DNA of 6,542 nucleotides, from NCBI GenBank assembly GCA_016649675.1, contig JAENXG010000137.1, positions 1 through 6,542 of the forward strand, given 5' to 3'. This DNA comes from Methyloceanibacter sp. Its GTDB lineage: Bacteria > Pseudomonadota > Alphaproteobacteria > Rhizobiales > Methyloligellaceae. Shown here piece after piece: positions 1 to 5,904 of this stretch (positions are counted from its first letter, which is position 1; each line of letters starts with the position of its first letter). The notes beneath the pieces were generated by a model. The model ran no database searches and was not told the DNA's origin. It worked only from the letters and a program-made list of their open reading frames with translations. Both the position numbers and the translations under genes were made by a program.

Positions 1-78
1 GGCATCGACATCTTCATGATGTTCGATCCGGGCCATACCCTTGCCGAGCGCATCCTGGCTGAGCAGTTCGGCTATTGA
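1..78 (+). CDS. C-terminal end of an unidentified protein (5' truncated)
   Basis: This is an open frame entering from the left edge and ending at a TGA at 76-78. It leaves 25 residues with the sequence GIDIFMMFDPGHTLAERILA followed by EQFGY. Codon use (G/C at most third positions) fits the other genes here, so it is probably a real gene end. The fragment suggests a beta strand followed by a helix, but it is too short for me to name a family. It converges on the flavin reductase gene, with 27 nt between the two stop codons. Confidence 0.6.
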   Translation, partial: GIDIFMMFDPGHTLAERILAEQFGY

Positions 79-105
79 GAAGCGCCGCGGGCGCCTCGCA
101 CCAGA

Positions 106-693
106 TCAGAGCGAGAAGACCTCGTCGATCACCGCATAATCACGATAGCCGAGCCGGGCGATGGGCTTGAGCTTGGTCACGTCGACCCTGCCGTCGACGA
201 TCACCTCGTCGGCGATGTGCACGCCCACCACCTGGCCGAGCACGATCGCGTGGGTGCCGGGGGCGCCGTTCTTGCCCGGGAGCTCGATGGTCCGCCAATA
301 GCGGCATTCGAAGGCGACCGGCGATTCCTTCACGCGCGGCGGCGCCACAAGGCGCGAGGGCGCAGGCGTGAGCCCCGCCAGCCGCATCTCGTCGACCTCC
401 GGTCCGACGGGGGCCGATGTCCTGCTCATCGCCTCGCGCAACGCGTAGGTGGCAAGCGAGCAGACGAACTCTCCGGTCTCCTCGGCGTTGCGCTGGCTGT
501 CCTTGCGGCCGCCGGAGGCGAACATCACGAAATACGGATCTTCCGACACCGCGTTGAAGAAGCTGTAGGGCGCGAGATTGACCACGCCGTTCGTGCCGAG
601 CGTCGAGATCCAGCCGATGGGCCTTGGCGCGATCAGCGCCTTGAACGGGTCAAGCGCAAGGCCGTGGGTGTTGGCGACGGCATCGTAGAACAT
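106..693 (-). CDS. Flavin reductase family protein (FMN-binding split barrel)
   Basis: This is a 195-aa protein of the flavin-reductase-like, FMN-binding split-barrel family. Members bind FMN and usually use NAD(P)H to reduce it, often supplying reduced flavin to a partner oxygenase. Family signatures are the N-terminal block APRPIGWISTLG (residues 22-33) and NLAPYSFFNAVSEDP (39-53), with the strand FVMFASGGRKDSQRN (55-69) running into the phosphate-binding turn. A later strand, HAIVLGQVVGVHI (148-160), completes the barrel. The length is typical and no signal peptide is seen, so it should be cytoplasmic. An in-frame GTG at 708 would add five residues, but the ATG at 693 has GGGGAG seven bases upstream and is preferred. 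The gene lies 39 nt downstream of the nitroreductase on the same strand, suggesting one transcript and a shared flavin-linked role. The physiological substrate cannot be read from the sequence. Confidence 0.9.
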   Translation of the reverse strand: MFYDAVANTHGLALDPFKALIAPRPIGWISTLGTNGVVNLAPYSFFNAVSEDPYFVMFASGGRKDSQRNAEETGEFVCSLATYALREAMSRTSAPVGPEVDEMRLAGLTPAPSRLVAPPRVKESPVAFECRYWRTIELPGKNGAPGTHAIVLGQVVGVHIADEVIVDGRVDVTKLKPIARLGYRDYAVIDEVFSL

Positions 694-700
694 AAGAACT

Positions 701-706
701 CTCCCC
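701..706 (-). promoter_or_regulatory. Ribosome binding site of the flavin reductase gene
   Basis: The minus strand reads GGGGAG, followed by AGTTCTT and then ATG, a spacing of 7 nt to the start at 693. This site decides for ATG 693 over the upstream in-frame GTG at 708, which overlaps the binding site itself. Confidence 0.7.
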
Positions 707-732
707 ACCCCGCTTCTTCGCGGCGCTAACGC

Positions 733-1305
733 CTATTGGCTCCAGGTCGCGACGATATCGGCAAGGGCCGGCCGCTCACGCTCCTCAGGCTTCTCCTTAG
801 CCGTGCCAATATAGACGAAACCGGCGATCCGCTCGTTGTCGGCAAGCGAAAGGACTTGGCGGACGCCTTTGCTGTAGGCGCACCATTCGGTGATCCACTG
901 GACCCCAAACCCGAGCGCCGTGGCGGCGATGAGGAGGTTCTGGCAGGCAGCACCCGCCGAGAGGATCTGCTCCCATTCCGGCGCCGCCGGGTTCTTCACC
1001 ACGCGCGAGATCACGGCGATGACGATGGGCGCCCGCATGAACCGGTTCGCCTCGTTCTCGAGCCGGAACTGGCCTGGGTCGCTCTCCTCGGCGCGGCATA
1101 CTTCCGCCAGCACCTTGCCGAAGCTCACCCTCGCCTCGCCCTGAAACAAAAGGAAGCGCCAGGGCACGAGCTTCTTATGGTCCGGGACGCGCGAGGCAGC
1201 CCTCAGGATCAGCTCGAGCTCGGCACCATTTGGGCCAGGTTCGCCGAGGCTATTGGCCGAGACAGAGCGGCGGGTGAGGAGGAGGTCGATGGTGGGGTTA
1301 GACAT
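733..1305 (-). CDS. Nitroreductase family protein, YdjA-like
   Basis: This is a 190-aa FMN-dependent oxidoreductase of the nitroreductase superfamily. The best match by eye is the compact YdjA-like subgroup. Signatures are TRRSV at residues 11-15 (Arg/Ser contacts to the FMN phosphate), SRVPDHKKLVPWRF at 38-51 (YdjA-type PDH..L.PWRF), QNLLIAATALGFGVQW at 122-137 (the helix and Gly-rich turn that pack on the flavin) and a C-terminal GFVYIGTAKEKPEER at 162-176, typical of the last core strand. The family reduces nitro groups, quinones or enones with NAD(P)H as homodimers in the cytoplasm; the natural substrate here is unknown. The frame extends 28 codons upstream of ATG 1305, but the extension has no family similarity and MSNPTIDLLLTRRS matches the usual N-terminus. 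No good Shine-Dalgarno precedes 1305, so the start is less certain than the identity. It is the first gene of a two-gene minus-strand unit with the flavin reductase. Confidence 0.9.
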   Translation of the reverse strand: MSNPTIDLLLTRRSVSANSLGEPGPNGAELELILRAASRVPDHKKLVPWRFLLFQGEARVSFGKVLAEVCRAEESDPGQFRLENEANRFMRAPIVIAVISRVVKNPAAPEWEQILSAGAACQNLLIAATALGFGVQWITEWCAYSKGVRQVLSLADNERIAGFVYIGTAKEKPEERERPALADIVATWSQ

Positions 1306-1426
1306 GGGCTGATGGTATTTGGCTAAGGTCGCGTTCCCTATCGCGAAAGCAGGCGCCGGACAATGGCGGAGTCCGGCCGCCCGAGGCACCCCAAATCGGC
1401 CTCATTCGCGACCGAATTTCGATCCG

Positions 1427-1452
1427 TTGCCCACCGCGGAACCGAGTATAAC
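1427..1452 (+). promoter_or_regulatory. Candidate promoter for the VWA protein gene
   Basis: TATAAC at 1447-1452 matches the -10 consensus at 5 of 6 positions and lies 31 nt before the preferred ATG at 1484. TTGCCC at 1427-1432 resembles a -35 box (4 of 6), but the 14-nt spacing is short. Transcription from here would give a leader of about 25 nt containing the ribosome binding site at 1472. Its position between divergent genes makes a promoter likely; the exact boxes are uncertain. Confidence 0.35.
1445..1450 (-). promoter_or_regulatory. Candidate -10 element for the nitroreductase-flavin reductase unit
   Basis: The minus strand reads TATACT (5 of 6 to TATAAT) in the divergent intergenic region. 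No convincing -35 lies at the right distance, and it would give a leader of about 130 nt before ATG 1305. It overlaps the plus-strand candidate at 1447-1452. This is a weak prediction from sequence alone. Confidence 0.2.
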
Positions 1453-1471
1453 AACTGGCGGCTGGCTGATC

Positions 1472-1475
1472 GGAG
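1472..1475 (+). promoter_or_regulatory. Ribosome binding site deciding the VWA protein start
   Basis: GGAG lies eight bases before ATG 1484. Together with the signal peptide that begins directly at this ATG, it supports 1484 over the earlier in-frame ATG at 1319, which would place 55 unrelated residues in front of the signal peptide. Confidence 0.65.
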
Positions 1476-1483
1476 CGAACGCT

Positions 1484-3517
1484 ATGCGGGGGAAACGCTG
1501 CGCGGGGCCAAAGCTTATGCTCTTGGCCGCTGCTCTTATTGGAGCGGGGACCGCCGCAGCCAAAGACGTGGCCTTGCCCGCGGCCGAGCCTAGTCTCCCT
1601 GCCACCATCATCGTGCTCGATGGCTCGAGCAGCATGGGCGCCAAGATCGGAAGCGCAAGCAAGATCGACGCCGCGCGCGCGGCGCTTGGGCAAGCCGTGG
1701 GCGCTTACGGAGATCGACTATCGTTTGGGCTCGTGGCCTTCGGCCATCGCAAGGCATCGAACTGCGCCGATAGCGAGATCCTGGCGAAGCCCGGTGAGCT
1801 CACGTCAGAGACGCAAGCCAAGCTCCTCGGCAAGATCAAACCGAAAGGCCAAGCGCCAATCGCGGCAGCTTTAAGCGACGCCGCCAAGTCCGCGCAGGCC
1901 AAGGGCACCAAGCTCGACATCGTCCTCATCGCCGACGGCGGCGATACCTGCGACGCTGACCTCTGCGCCACGGCAACCGCGCTCAAGCAGAAATCGCAAG
2001 CCTTGCGCATCCACGTGATCGGCTTCGACGCCAAGGCAGACGGTCTGAAGCCCTTGAGCTGCATCGCCGGCACGACCGGCGGGACCTTCGTCGCCGCGGC
2101 CAATGCGAGCGAGCTCAAGCAGGGGCTCGCCACGGTCCTCGACGCCATCGCAACTCCGGCGGCACCTGCCCCTGAAGCTGCAGCGCTTGCCCATCAAGCT
2201 GCGGCGCCTGCCTCTCAAGCTGCCCCACCCGGTGGCGCCGCCGTCATGCCCGGCGTGGCGGAACCTGCGCCCAACCCTCAAGCCTTGCAAGCGAACCCGC
2301 CCGCGAGCGGCGCCGCCCTTGAGCACCATCAATCGGCGATGCAGAAGTCGGGACCTTCGGCCGAGCAACAAGCCGGCGAGACGGCCGTGCTCAAGTCCGC
2401 CAGCCCTCCCCCGGGCGCGGCACCGACCCCAAGTCAGACCGTCACGCTCGCCCGACCCACTCCTGCTGCCGCGATAGCTCCAGGAGAGAGCGTGACGCTT
2501 GCCCCACCCGCCCCCGCGGCGAAGGTCGCGGTCGCGCCACAGATTCAGCTTCCCGTGCCCGTCACGTTCAAGGCCCTGGTCACCGAGGCCGGACCCAAAT
2601 TGCAGTCGGGGCTGACTTGGCGCGTCTACGCCGACAAGGCCTCCCCCGACGGCAGCCGCAAGCTCCTCAGCACCCACCACGAGGCGATGCCCACGGCAGC
2701 GCTCCTTCCCGGGGACTACCTCGTCAACGCCGCCTACGGCCTCTCCAACCTCACCAAGAAGATCAAAGTGGAGAGCGGCCGCTCGGTTGAGGAGACCTTC
2801 GTCCTCAACACCGGCGGCCTGAAGCTTGCCGCCGTGCTCGCCAATGGCGAGCCGCTGCCGGAGGGAAGCGTCAGATTCGACATCCAGTCCGACGAGGAGG
2901 ATCAGTTCGGCAATCGCCACACCATCCTCGGCAAAGCCAAGCCCGGCGTGATCATCAGGCTGAATGCCGGCGCCTATCACATCGCCAGCCTCTACGGTGA
3001 CGCAAACGCGACGGTCAAAGCCGACGTGACGGTGGAGCCCGGCAAGATCACCGAGGCGACCGTCAAGCAGACCGGCGCCAAGACGACCTTCAAGCTCGTC
3101 CAGACGCTGGGAGGCGAGGCCCTCGCCGATACCAAGTGGACCATCCTCACCTCTGCCGGCGACGTGGTGAAGGAGAATGCCGGAGCGCTCCCGACCCACA
3201 TCCTCGCCGCCGGCAGCTACGCCGTGGTCGCCGACCATGGCGGCCTGAGCTATACGCGCAAGTTCAGCATCGAGTCGGGAGAGCCGAAACAGATCGAGGT
3301 CGTCGTCGACGACGGCCCCAGCTCGGCCGAGGCGCTCAAGGCGCTCACCGATCCGCCCGCGCCTCCGCCGCCATCATCCGGCGGCACCGTTGCGGGTGAC
3401 GGAGCGCCGTCCGCTGACACCGGCGCGGCCTTCGATGGCTTCTCGGCAACGACCCCAGCCGACCCCAACGCGCCCTTGATCAATCCTGGCGCGCTGTTCC
3501 GCCCCTCGGCGCGGTAG
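1484..3517 (+). CDS. Exported von Willebrand factor A (VWA) domain protein with three tandem C-terminal repeats
   Basis: This is a 677-aa protein predicted to be exported. Residues 1-26 form a Sec signal peptide: MRGKRCAGPK, a hydrophobic LMLLAAALIGAG stretch and a TAAA cleavage site. A VWA domain spans about 41-222. Its MIDAS metal site has DGSSS at 46-50 (Asp46, Ser48, Ser50) and IADGGDTC with Asp151, but the expected Thr appears as Ala124 in KGQAPIAAAL. Cysteines 94, 156, 161 and 193 in the VWA domain could form two disulfides, as suits the periplasm. An Ala/Pro/Gln-rich, probably disordered linker (about 224-358) follows. Then come three units of about 86 residues starting near LTWRVY (377), VRFDIQ (463) and TKWTIL (550), each with a Gly-x-Tyr turn, suggesting tandem beta-sandwich domains. 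A Pro-rich tail ends the protein. No transmembrane anchor or lipobox is seen, so it is probably periplasmic or secreted. VWA domains usually bind proteins; the partner is unknown. The gene stands alone between two oppositely oriented units. Confidence 0.9.
   Translation: MRGKRCAGPKLMLLAAALIGAGTAAAKDVALPAAEPSLPATIIVLDGSSSMGAKIGSASKIDAARAALGQAVGAYGDRLSFGLVAFGHRKASNCADSEILAKPGELTSETQAKLLGKIKPKGQAPIAAALSDAAKSAQAKGTKLDIVLIADGGDTCDADLCATATALKQKSQALRIHVIGFDAKADGLKPLSCIAGTTGGTFVAAANASELKQGLATVLDAIATPAAPAPEAAALAHQAAAPASQAAPPGGAAVMPGVAEPAPNPQALQANPPASGAALEHHQSAMQKSGPSAEQQAGETAVLKSASPPPGAAPTPSQTVTLARPTPAAAIAPGESVTLAPPAPAAKVAVAPQIQLPVPVTFKALVTEAGPKLQSGLTWRVYADKASPDGSRKLLSTHHEAMPTAALLPGDYLVNAAYGLSNLTKKIKVESGRSVEETFVLNTGGLKLAAVLANGEPLPEGSVRFDIQSDEEDQFGNRHTILGKAKPGVIIRLNAGAYHIASLYGDANATVKADVTVEPGKITEATVKQTGAKTTFKLVQTLGGEALADTKWTILTSAGDVVKENAGALPTHILAAGSYAVVADHGGLSYTRKFSIESGEPKQIEVVVDDGPSSAEALKALTDPPAPPPPSSGGTVAGDGAPSADTGAAFDGFSATTPADPNAPLINPGALFRPSAR
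2153..2557 (+). repeat. Low-complexity Ala/Pro-rich linker with imperfect short repeats
   Basis: Within the VWA gene, residues 224-358 are dominated by Ala, Pro and Gln. Imperfect repeats include HQAAAPASQAAPP near the start and a pair of VTLAxPxPAA units (VTLARPTPAA and VTLAPPAPAA) near the end, the latter clear at both protein and DNA level. The segment reads as a flexible spacer between the VWA domain and the repeats, and it is likely to vary in length between relatives. Confidence 0.6.
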
Positions 3518-3531
3518 ATTGTACCTTCGGG

Positions 3532-5475
3532 CTAGGCCGCCTTGGTCTCGGCAGCCTGACGCAAATCTGGCGGGACAGCCTCGTCCATCAGCATGCGGAC
3601 AGCCGCATCCAGCGTCATGACCTGCTGGGCTTGAGACCCGAGCCGCCGCACCGACACGGTCTTCTCCTCCGCCTCGCGCTTGCCGACGACGAGCAGCACC
3701 GGCACCTTGGCGAGGGAGTGCTCGCGCACCTTGTAGTTGATCTTCTCGTTGCGAAGATCGGCCTCGGCCCTTAAGCCGGCCGCCTGCAGCGCCGCGAGCA
3801 CCTCCTCGGCATAGACATCGGCATCGGACACGATGGTGGCGACGACCGCCTGCACCGGCGCCAACCACAGCGGCAGATGCCCGGCATAATGCTCGATGAG
3901 GATTCCGGTGAAACGCTCGAGCGAGCCGAACATGGCGCGGTGGATCATCACCGGCACGGTCTTCTCGCCGTCGGGCGCGATATAAAAGGCCCCGAGCCGC
4001 CCCGGCAGATTGAGATCGACCTGGATCGTGCCGCATTGCCAGTCCCGCCCGATGGCGTCACGCAACACATATTCGAGTTTCGGCCCGTAAAAGGCTCCCT
4101 CGCCCGGGTTCAGCTCATAGGTGAGGCCGGCCGCCTCGACCGCGCGCTTCAGCGCGGCCTCAGCCTTGTCCCATACCTCATCCGCCCCGACCCGTTTGGC
4201 GGGCCGGTCCGAGAATTTGATCCGGACATCCTCAAAGCCGAAATCCCGGTAGATCGAGAGCAACTGCTCGTTGAGCTTCACGCACTCTTCGGTGATCTGG
4301 TCCTCGGTGCAGAAGATATGCGCGTCGTCCTGCGTGAAGTGCCGCACGCGCAACAGCCCGTGCAGCGCGCCGGACGGCTCGTAGCGATGCACCTTGCCGA
4401 ACTCGGCAATGCGCAAAGGAAGGTCGCGATAGCTCTTCAGCCCGTGCTTGAAGATCTGCACATGGCCCGGACAGTTCATGGGCTTGCAGGCATAGACGCG
4501 CTCGTCCGGCGTCTCAGTGACATACATATGGTCGCCGAACTTCTCCCAATGGCCGGATTGCACCCACAACGCCTTATCCATCATGTCGGGAGAGTTGACC
4601 TCGAAATAGCCCCAGGCTTGCTGGCGGCGGCGCATATAGCCGATCAGCGCGGTGAAGAGCGCCCAGCCATGCGCGTGCCAGAACACGGCGCCCGGCGCCT
4701 CCTCCTGGAAATGGAACAGGTCCATCTCGCGCCCCAAGCGCCGATGGTCGCGCTTCTCGGCTTCCTCGAGCTGGTGGAGATAGGCCTTGAGGTCGTCCTC
4801 ACTCGCGAAAGCCGTGCCGTAGATGCGCTGGAGCATGGGCTTGGTCGAATCCCCGCGCCAATAGGCGCCGGCGATCTTCAAGAGCTTGAAGCCCTTGCCC
4901 ACCTTCCCCGTCGACGTCATATGCGGTCCGCGGCAGAGATCGAGCCACTCGCGTTGGGAGTAGATCTTGATCTCCTGCCCTTCCGGAATGGCGTCGATCA
5001 GCTCGAGCTTGAAGGTCTCGCCCTTGTTGGCGAACAGCGCCTTCGCCTTGGCGCGGTCGACGACCTCGCAGGTGAAGGGCGAGTCCCGCGCGATGATCTC
5101 CGCCATCTTGGCCTCGATGACGGGAAGGTCGTCGGGGGTGAAAGGCTCGGCGCGCGCGAAGTCGTAATAGAAGCCGTTCTCGATCACGGGCCCGATGGTG
5201 ACTTGCGTACCGGGGTAAAGCTCCTGCACGGCCTCAGCCATCACATGGGCGGCGTCGTGGCGAATGAGCGCCAGCGCCTCGGGATCGTCGCGGGTGAGGA
5301 TGCGGATTCTGGCGGCGGCCGTGATGGGCTCGGCGAGGTCGTGCAGATTGCCGTCGAGAGCAACAGCGACCGCCTTCTTGGCGAGCGACTTGGCAATCGA
5401 CTCCGCCACCTCGCGCCCTGTGACTCCTGGTTTGACGTCGCGGGCGGAACCATCGGGAAATGTCAGGGAAATCAT
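3532..5475 (-). CDS. thrS: Threonyl-tRNA synthetase
   Basis: This complete 647-aa class II synthetase attaches threonine to tRNA-Thr in the cytoplasm. Domains in order are TGS (about 1-61), the N2 editing domain (about 65-225), the catalytic core (about 245-535) and the anticodon-binding domain (about 540-640). Editing residues that remove mischarged serine are His73 and His77 (HDAAH), with Cys181 and His185 (CRGPH). The catalytic zinc ligands are Cys335 (MNCPGH), His386 (DDAHIF) and His512 (MIHRAM). Motif 2 carries Arg364 (FGKVHRYEPSG) and motif 3 carries Arg521 (GSLERF). These positions lie within one residue of the E. coli enzyme, so it should be fully functional and able to edit. The ATG at 5475 has an AGAGGAG site six bases upstream, and the N-terminus MISLTFPDGS is the usual TGS start. 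The gene is 69 nt downstream of yidD on the same strand, with a hairpin leader between them. It ends 14 nt from the convergent VWA stop codon. Confidence 0.98.
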   Translation of the reverse strand: MISLTFPDGSARDVKPGVTGREVAESIAKSLAKKAVAVALDGNLHDLAEPITAAARIRILTRDDPEALALIRHDAAHVMAEAVQELYPGTQVTIGPVIENGFYYDFARAEPFTPDDLPVIEAKMAEIIARDSPFTCEVVDRAKAKALFANKGETFKLELIDAIPEGQEIKIYSQREWLDLCRGPHMTSTGKVGKGFKLLKIAGAYWRGDSTKPMLQRIYGTAFASEDDLKAYLHQLEEAEKRDHRRLGREMDLFHFQEEAPGAVFWHAHGWALFTALIGYMRRRQQAWGYFEVNSPDMMDKALWVQSGHWEKFGDHMYVTETPDERVYACKPMNCPGHVQIFKHGLKSYRDLPLRIAEFGKVHRYEPSGALHGLLRVRHFTQDDAHIFCTEDQITEECVKLNEQLLSIYRDFGFEDVRIKFSDRPAKRVGADEVWDKAEAALKRAVEAAGLTYELNPGEGAFYGPKLEYVLRDAIGRDWQCGTIQVDLNLPGRLGAFYIAPDGEKTVPVMIHRAMFGSLERFTGILIEHYAGHLPLWLAPVQAVVATIVSDADVYAEEVLAALQAAGLRAEADLRNEKINYKVREHSLAKVPVLLVVGKREAEEKTVSVRRLGSQAQQVMTLDAAVRMLMDEAVPPDLRQAAETKAA

Positions 5476-5481
5476 GTCTTG

Positions 5482-5488
5482 CTCCTCT
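5482..5488 (-). promoter_or_regulatory. Strong ribosome binding site of thrS
   Basis: The minus strand reads AGAGGAG, followed by CAAGAC and then ATG (spacing 6). It begins four bases after the leader hairpin at 5493-5510. Its 5' bases could pair with CTC at 5514-5516 in an extended form of that hairpin, which would couple folding to ribosome access. Confidence 0.75.
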
Positions 5489-5492
5489 CACT

Positions 5493-5510
5493 CCTGCGTA
5501 CCAGCGCAGG
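5493..5510 (-). promoter_or_regulatory. thrS leader hairpin with a tRNA-Thr anticodon-like loop
   Basis: The minus strand (mRNA sense) reads CCTGCG-CTGGTA-CGCAGG, a perfect 6-bp stem closing a 6-nt loop at -35 to -18 relative to the thrS ATG. The loop CUGGUA contains GGU flanked as in the anticodon loop of tRNA-Thr(GGU) (C32 U33 G34 G35 U36 A37). In E. coli, ThrS represses its own translation by binding an anticodon-arm mimic just upstream of the thrS Shine-Dalgarno. This hairpin has the same place and a comparable loop. No U-tract follows, so it does not look like a terminator. The hairpin is seen directly; the regulatory role is inferred. The loop is one base shorter than a real anticodon loop. 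Confidence 0.45.
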
Positions 5511-5544
5511 TAAGAGTTGGATCGATCTCAGATGCGGGTGGCTT

Positions 5545-5904
5545 TTACCGAGTTTCGACTTCCACGTCACGTAGGTTTCGCGGGCCACGCCACCGCCCGT
5601 AGTGCCAGGGTGCGAGAGCGTGGTGCTCGTCTCTGAGGTCCGGTACCGGGTCGAAGCCGTGACTGCCCCAAGGATGACAGCGAAGAAGGCGCGAGAGCGC
5701 GAGCCAGCCGCCCTTCCACGCCCCGTTCATGTCGATGGCCTCGCGCGCATAGTCTGAGCACGAGGGCAGATGCCGGCAATTCACACCGAGAAGCGGCGAC
5801 AGCGTCCAGCGATAGGCCACGATCGGCGCGAGCATCAGCCCCTTGGCGATCCGCGCGCCGAGCGGCACGCTCCCCTCTACACTCGGGCGCAGAGCTCTAG
5901 ACAT
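5545..5904 (-). CDS. yidD: Membrane protein insertion efficiency factor YidD
   Basis: This 119-aa protein of the YidD (DUF37) family is a small membrane-associated factor that helps YidC insert inner-membrane proteins. The core is clear: an amphipathic N-terminal helix with APIVAYRWTLSPLLG (26-40), the motif NCRHLPSCSDYAREAI (42-57) with Cys43 and Cys49, WKGGWLALSRLLRCHPWG (63-80) with Cys76, then GFDPVPD (83-89). A hydrophilic tail of about 30 residues completes it, within the usual size range. The ATG at 5904 overlaps the end of the upstream scaffold gene by 8 nt (ATGTCTAG), with GGAAG close in front, pointing to translational coupling. The frame stays open further upstream, but that part is only the shadow of the scaffold gene. 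In most bacteria yidD sits beside rnpA and yidC; here it lies between an Fe-S scaffold gene and thrS. Confidence 0.93.
   Translation of the reverse strand: MSRALRPSVEGSVPLGARIAKGLMLAPIVAYRWTLSPLLGVNCRHLPSCSDYAREAIDMNGAWKGGWLALSRLLRCHPWGSHGFDPVPDLRDEHHALAPWHYGRWRGPRNLRDVEVETR

Noticed and set aside
82..94. GCGCC-GCG-GGCGC inverted repeat between convergent gene ends, as a terminator
   Set aside because: The stem is only 5 bp with a 3-nt loop and no T-run on either side. Such short GC palindromes are common at this base composition.
1319..1483. N-terminal extension of the VWA protein from ATG 1319
   Set aside because: It would put 55 residues without similarity before a well-formed signal peptide. 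ATG 1484 has GGAG at proper spacing, and the extension runs through the divergent promoter region.
1871..3238. A 455-codon open frame on the minus strand, antisense to the VWA gene
   Set aside because: It is a GC-rich shadow frame. Its translation is Gly/Arg-rich with no family motif, while the plus-strand frame has a signal peptide, ribosome binding site and VWA motifs.
3518..3560. Possible bidirectional terminator between the VWA and thrS stop codons
   Set aside because: Only 14 nt separate the stops, and I find just very short complementary segments and no T-tract, so a factor-independent terminator is not supported.
3877..5574. A 565-codon open frame on the plus strand, antisense to thrS
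   Set aside because: The minus strand here encodes an unmistakable ThrS with all catalytic residues. Long antisense frames are expected in high-GC genes, and this one shows no recognisable domain.
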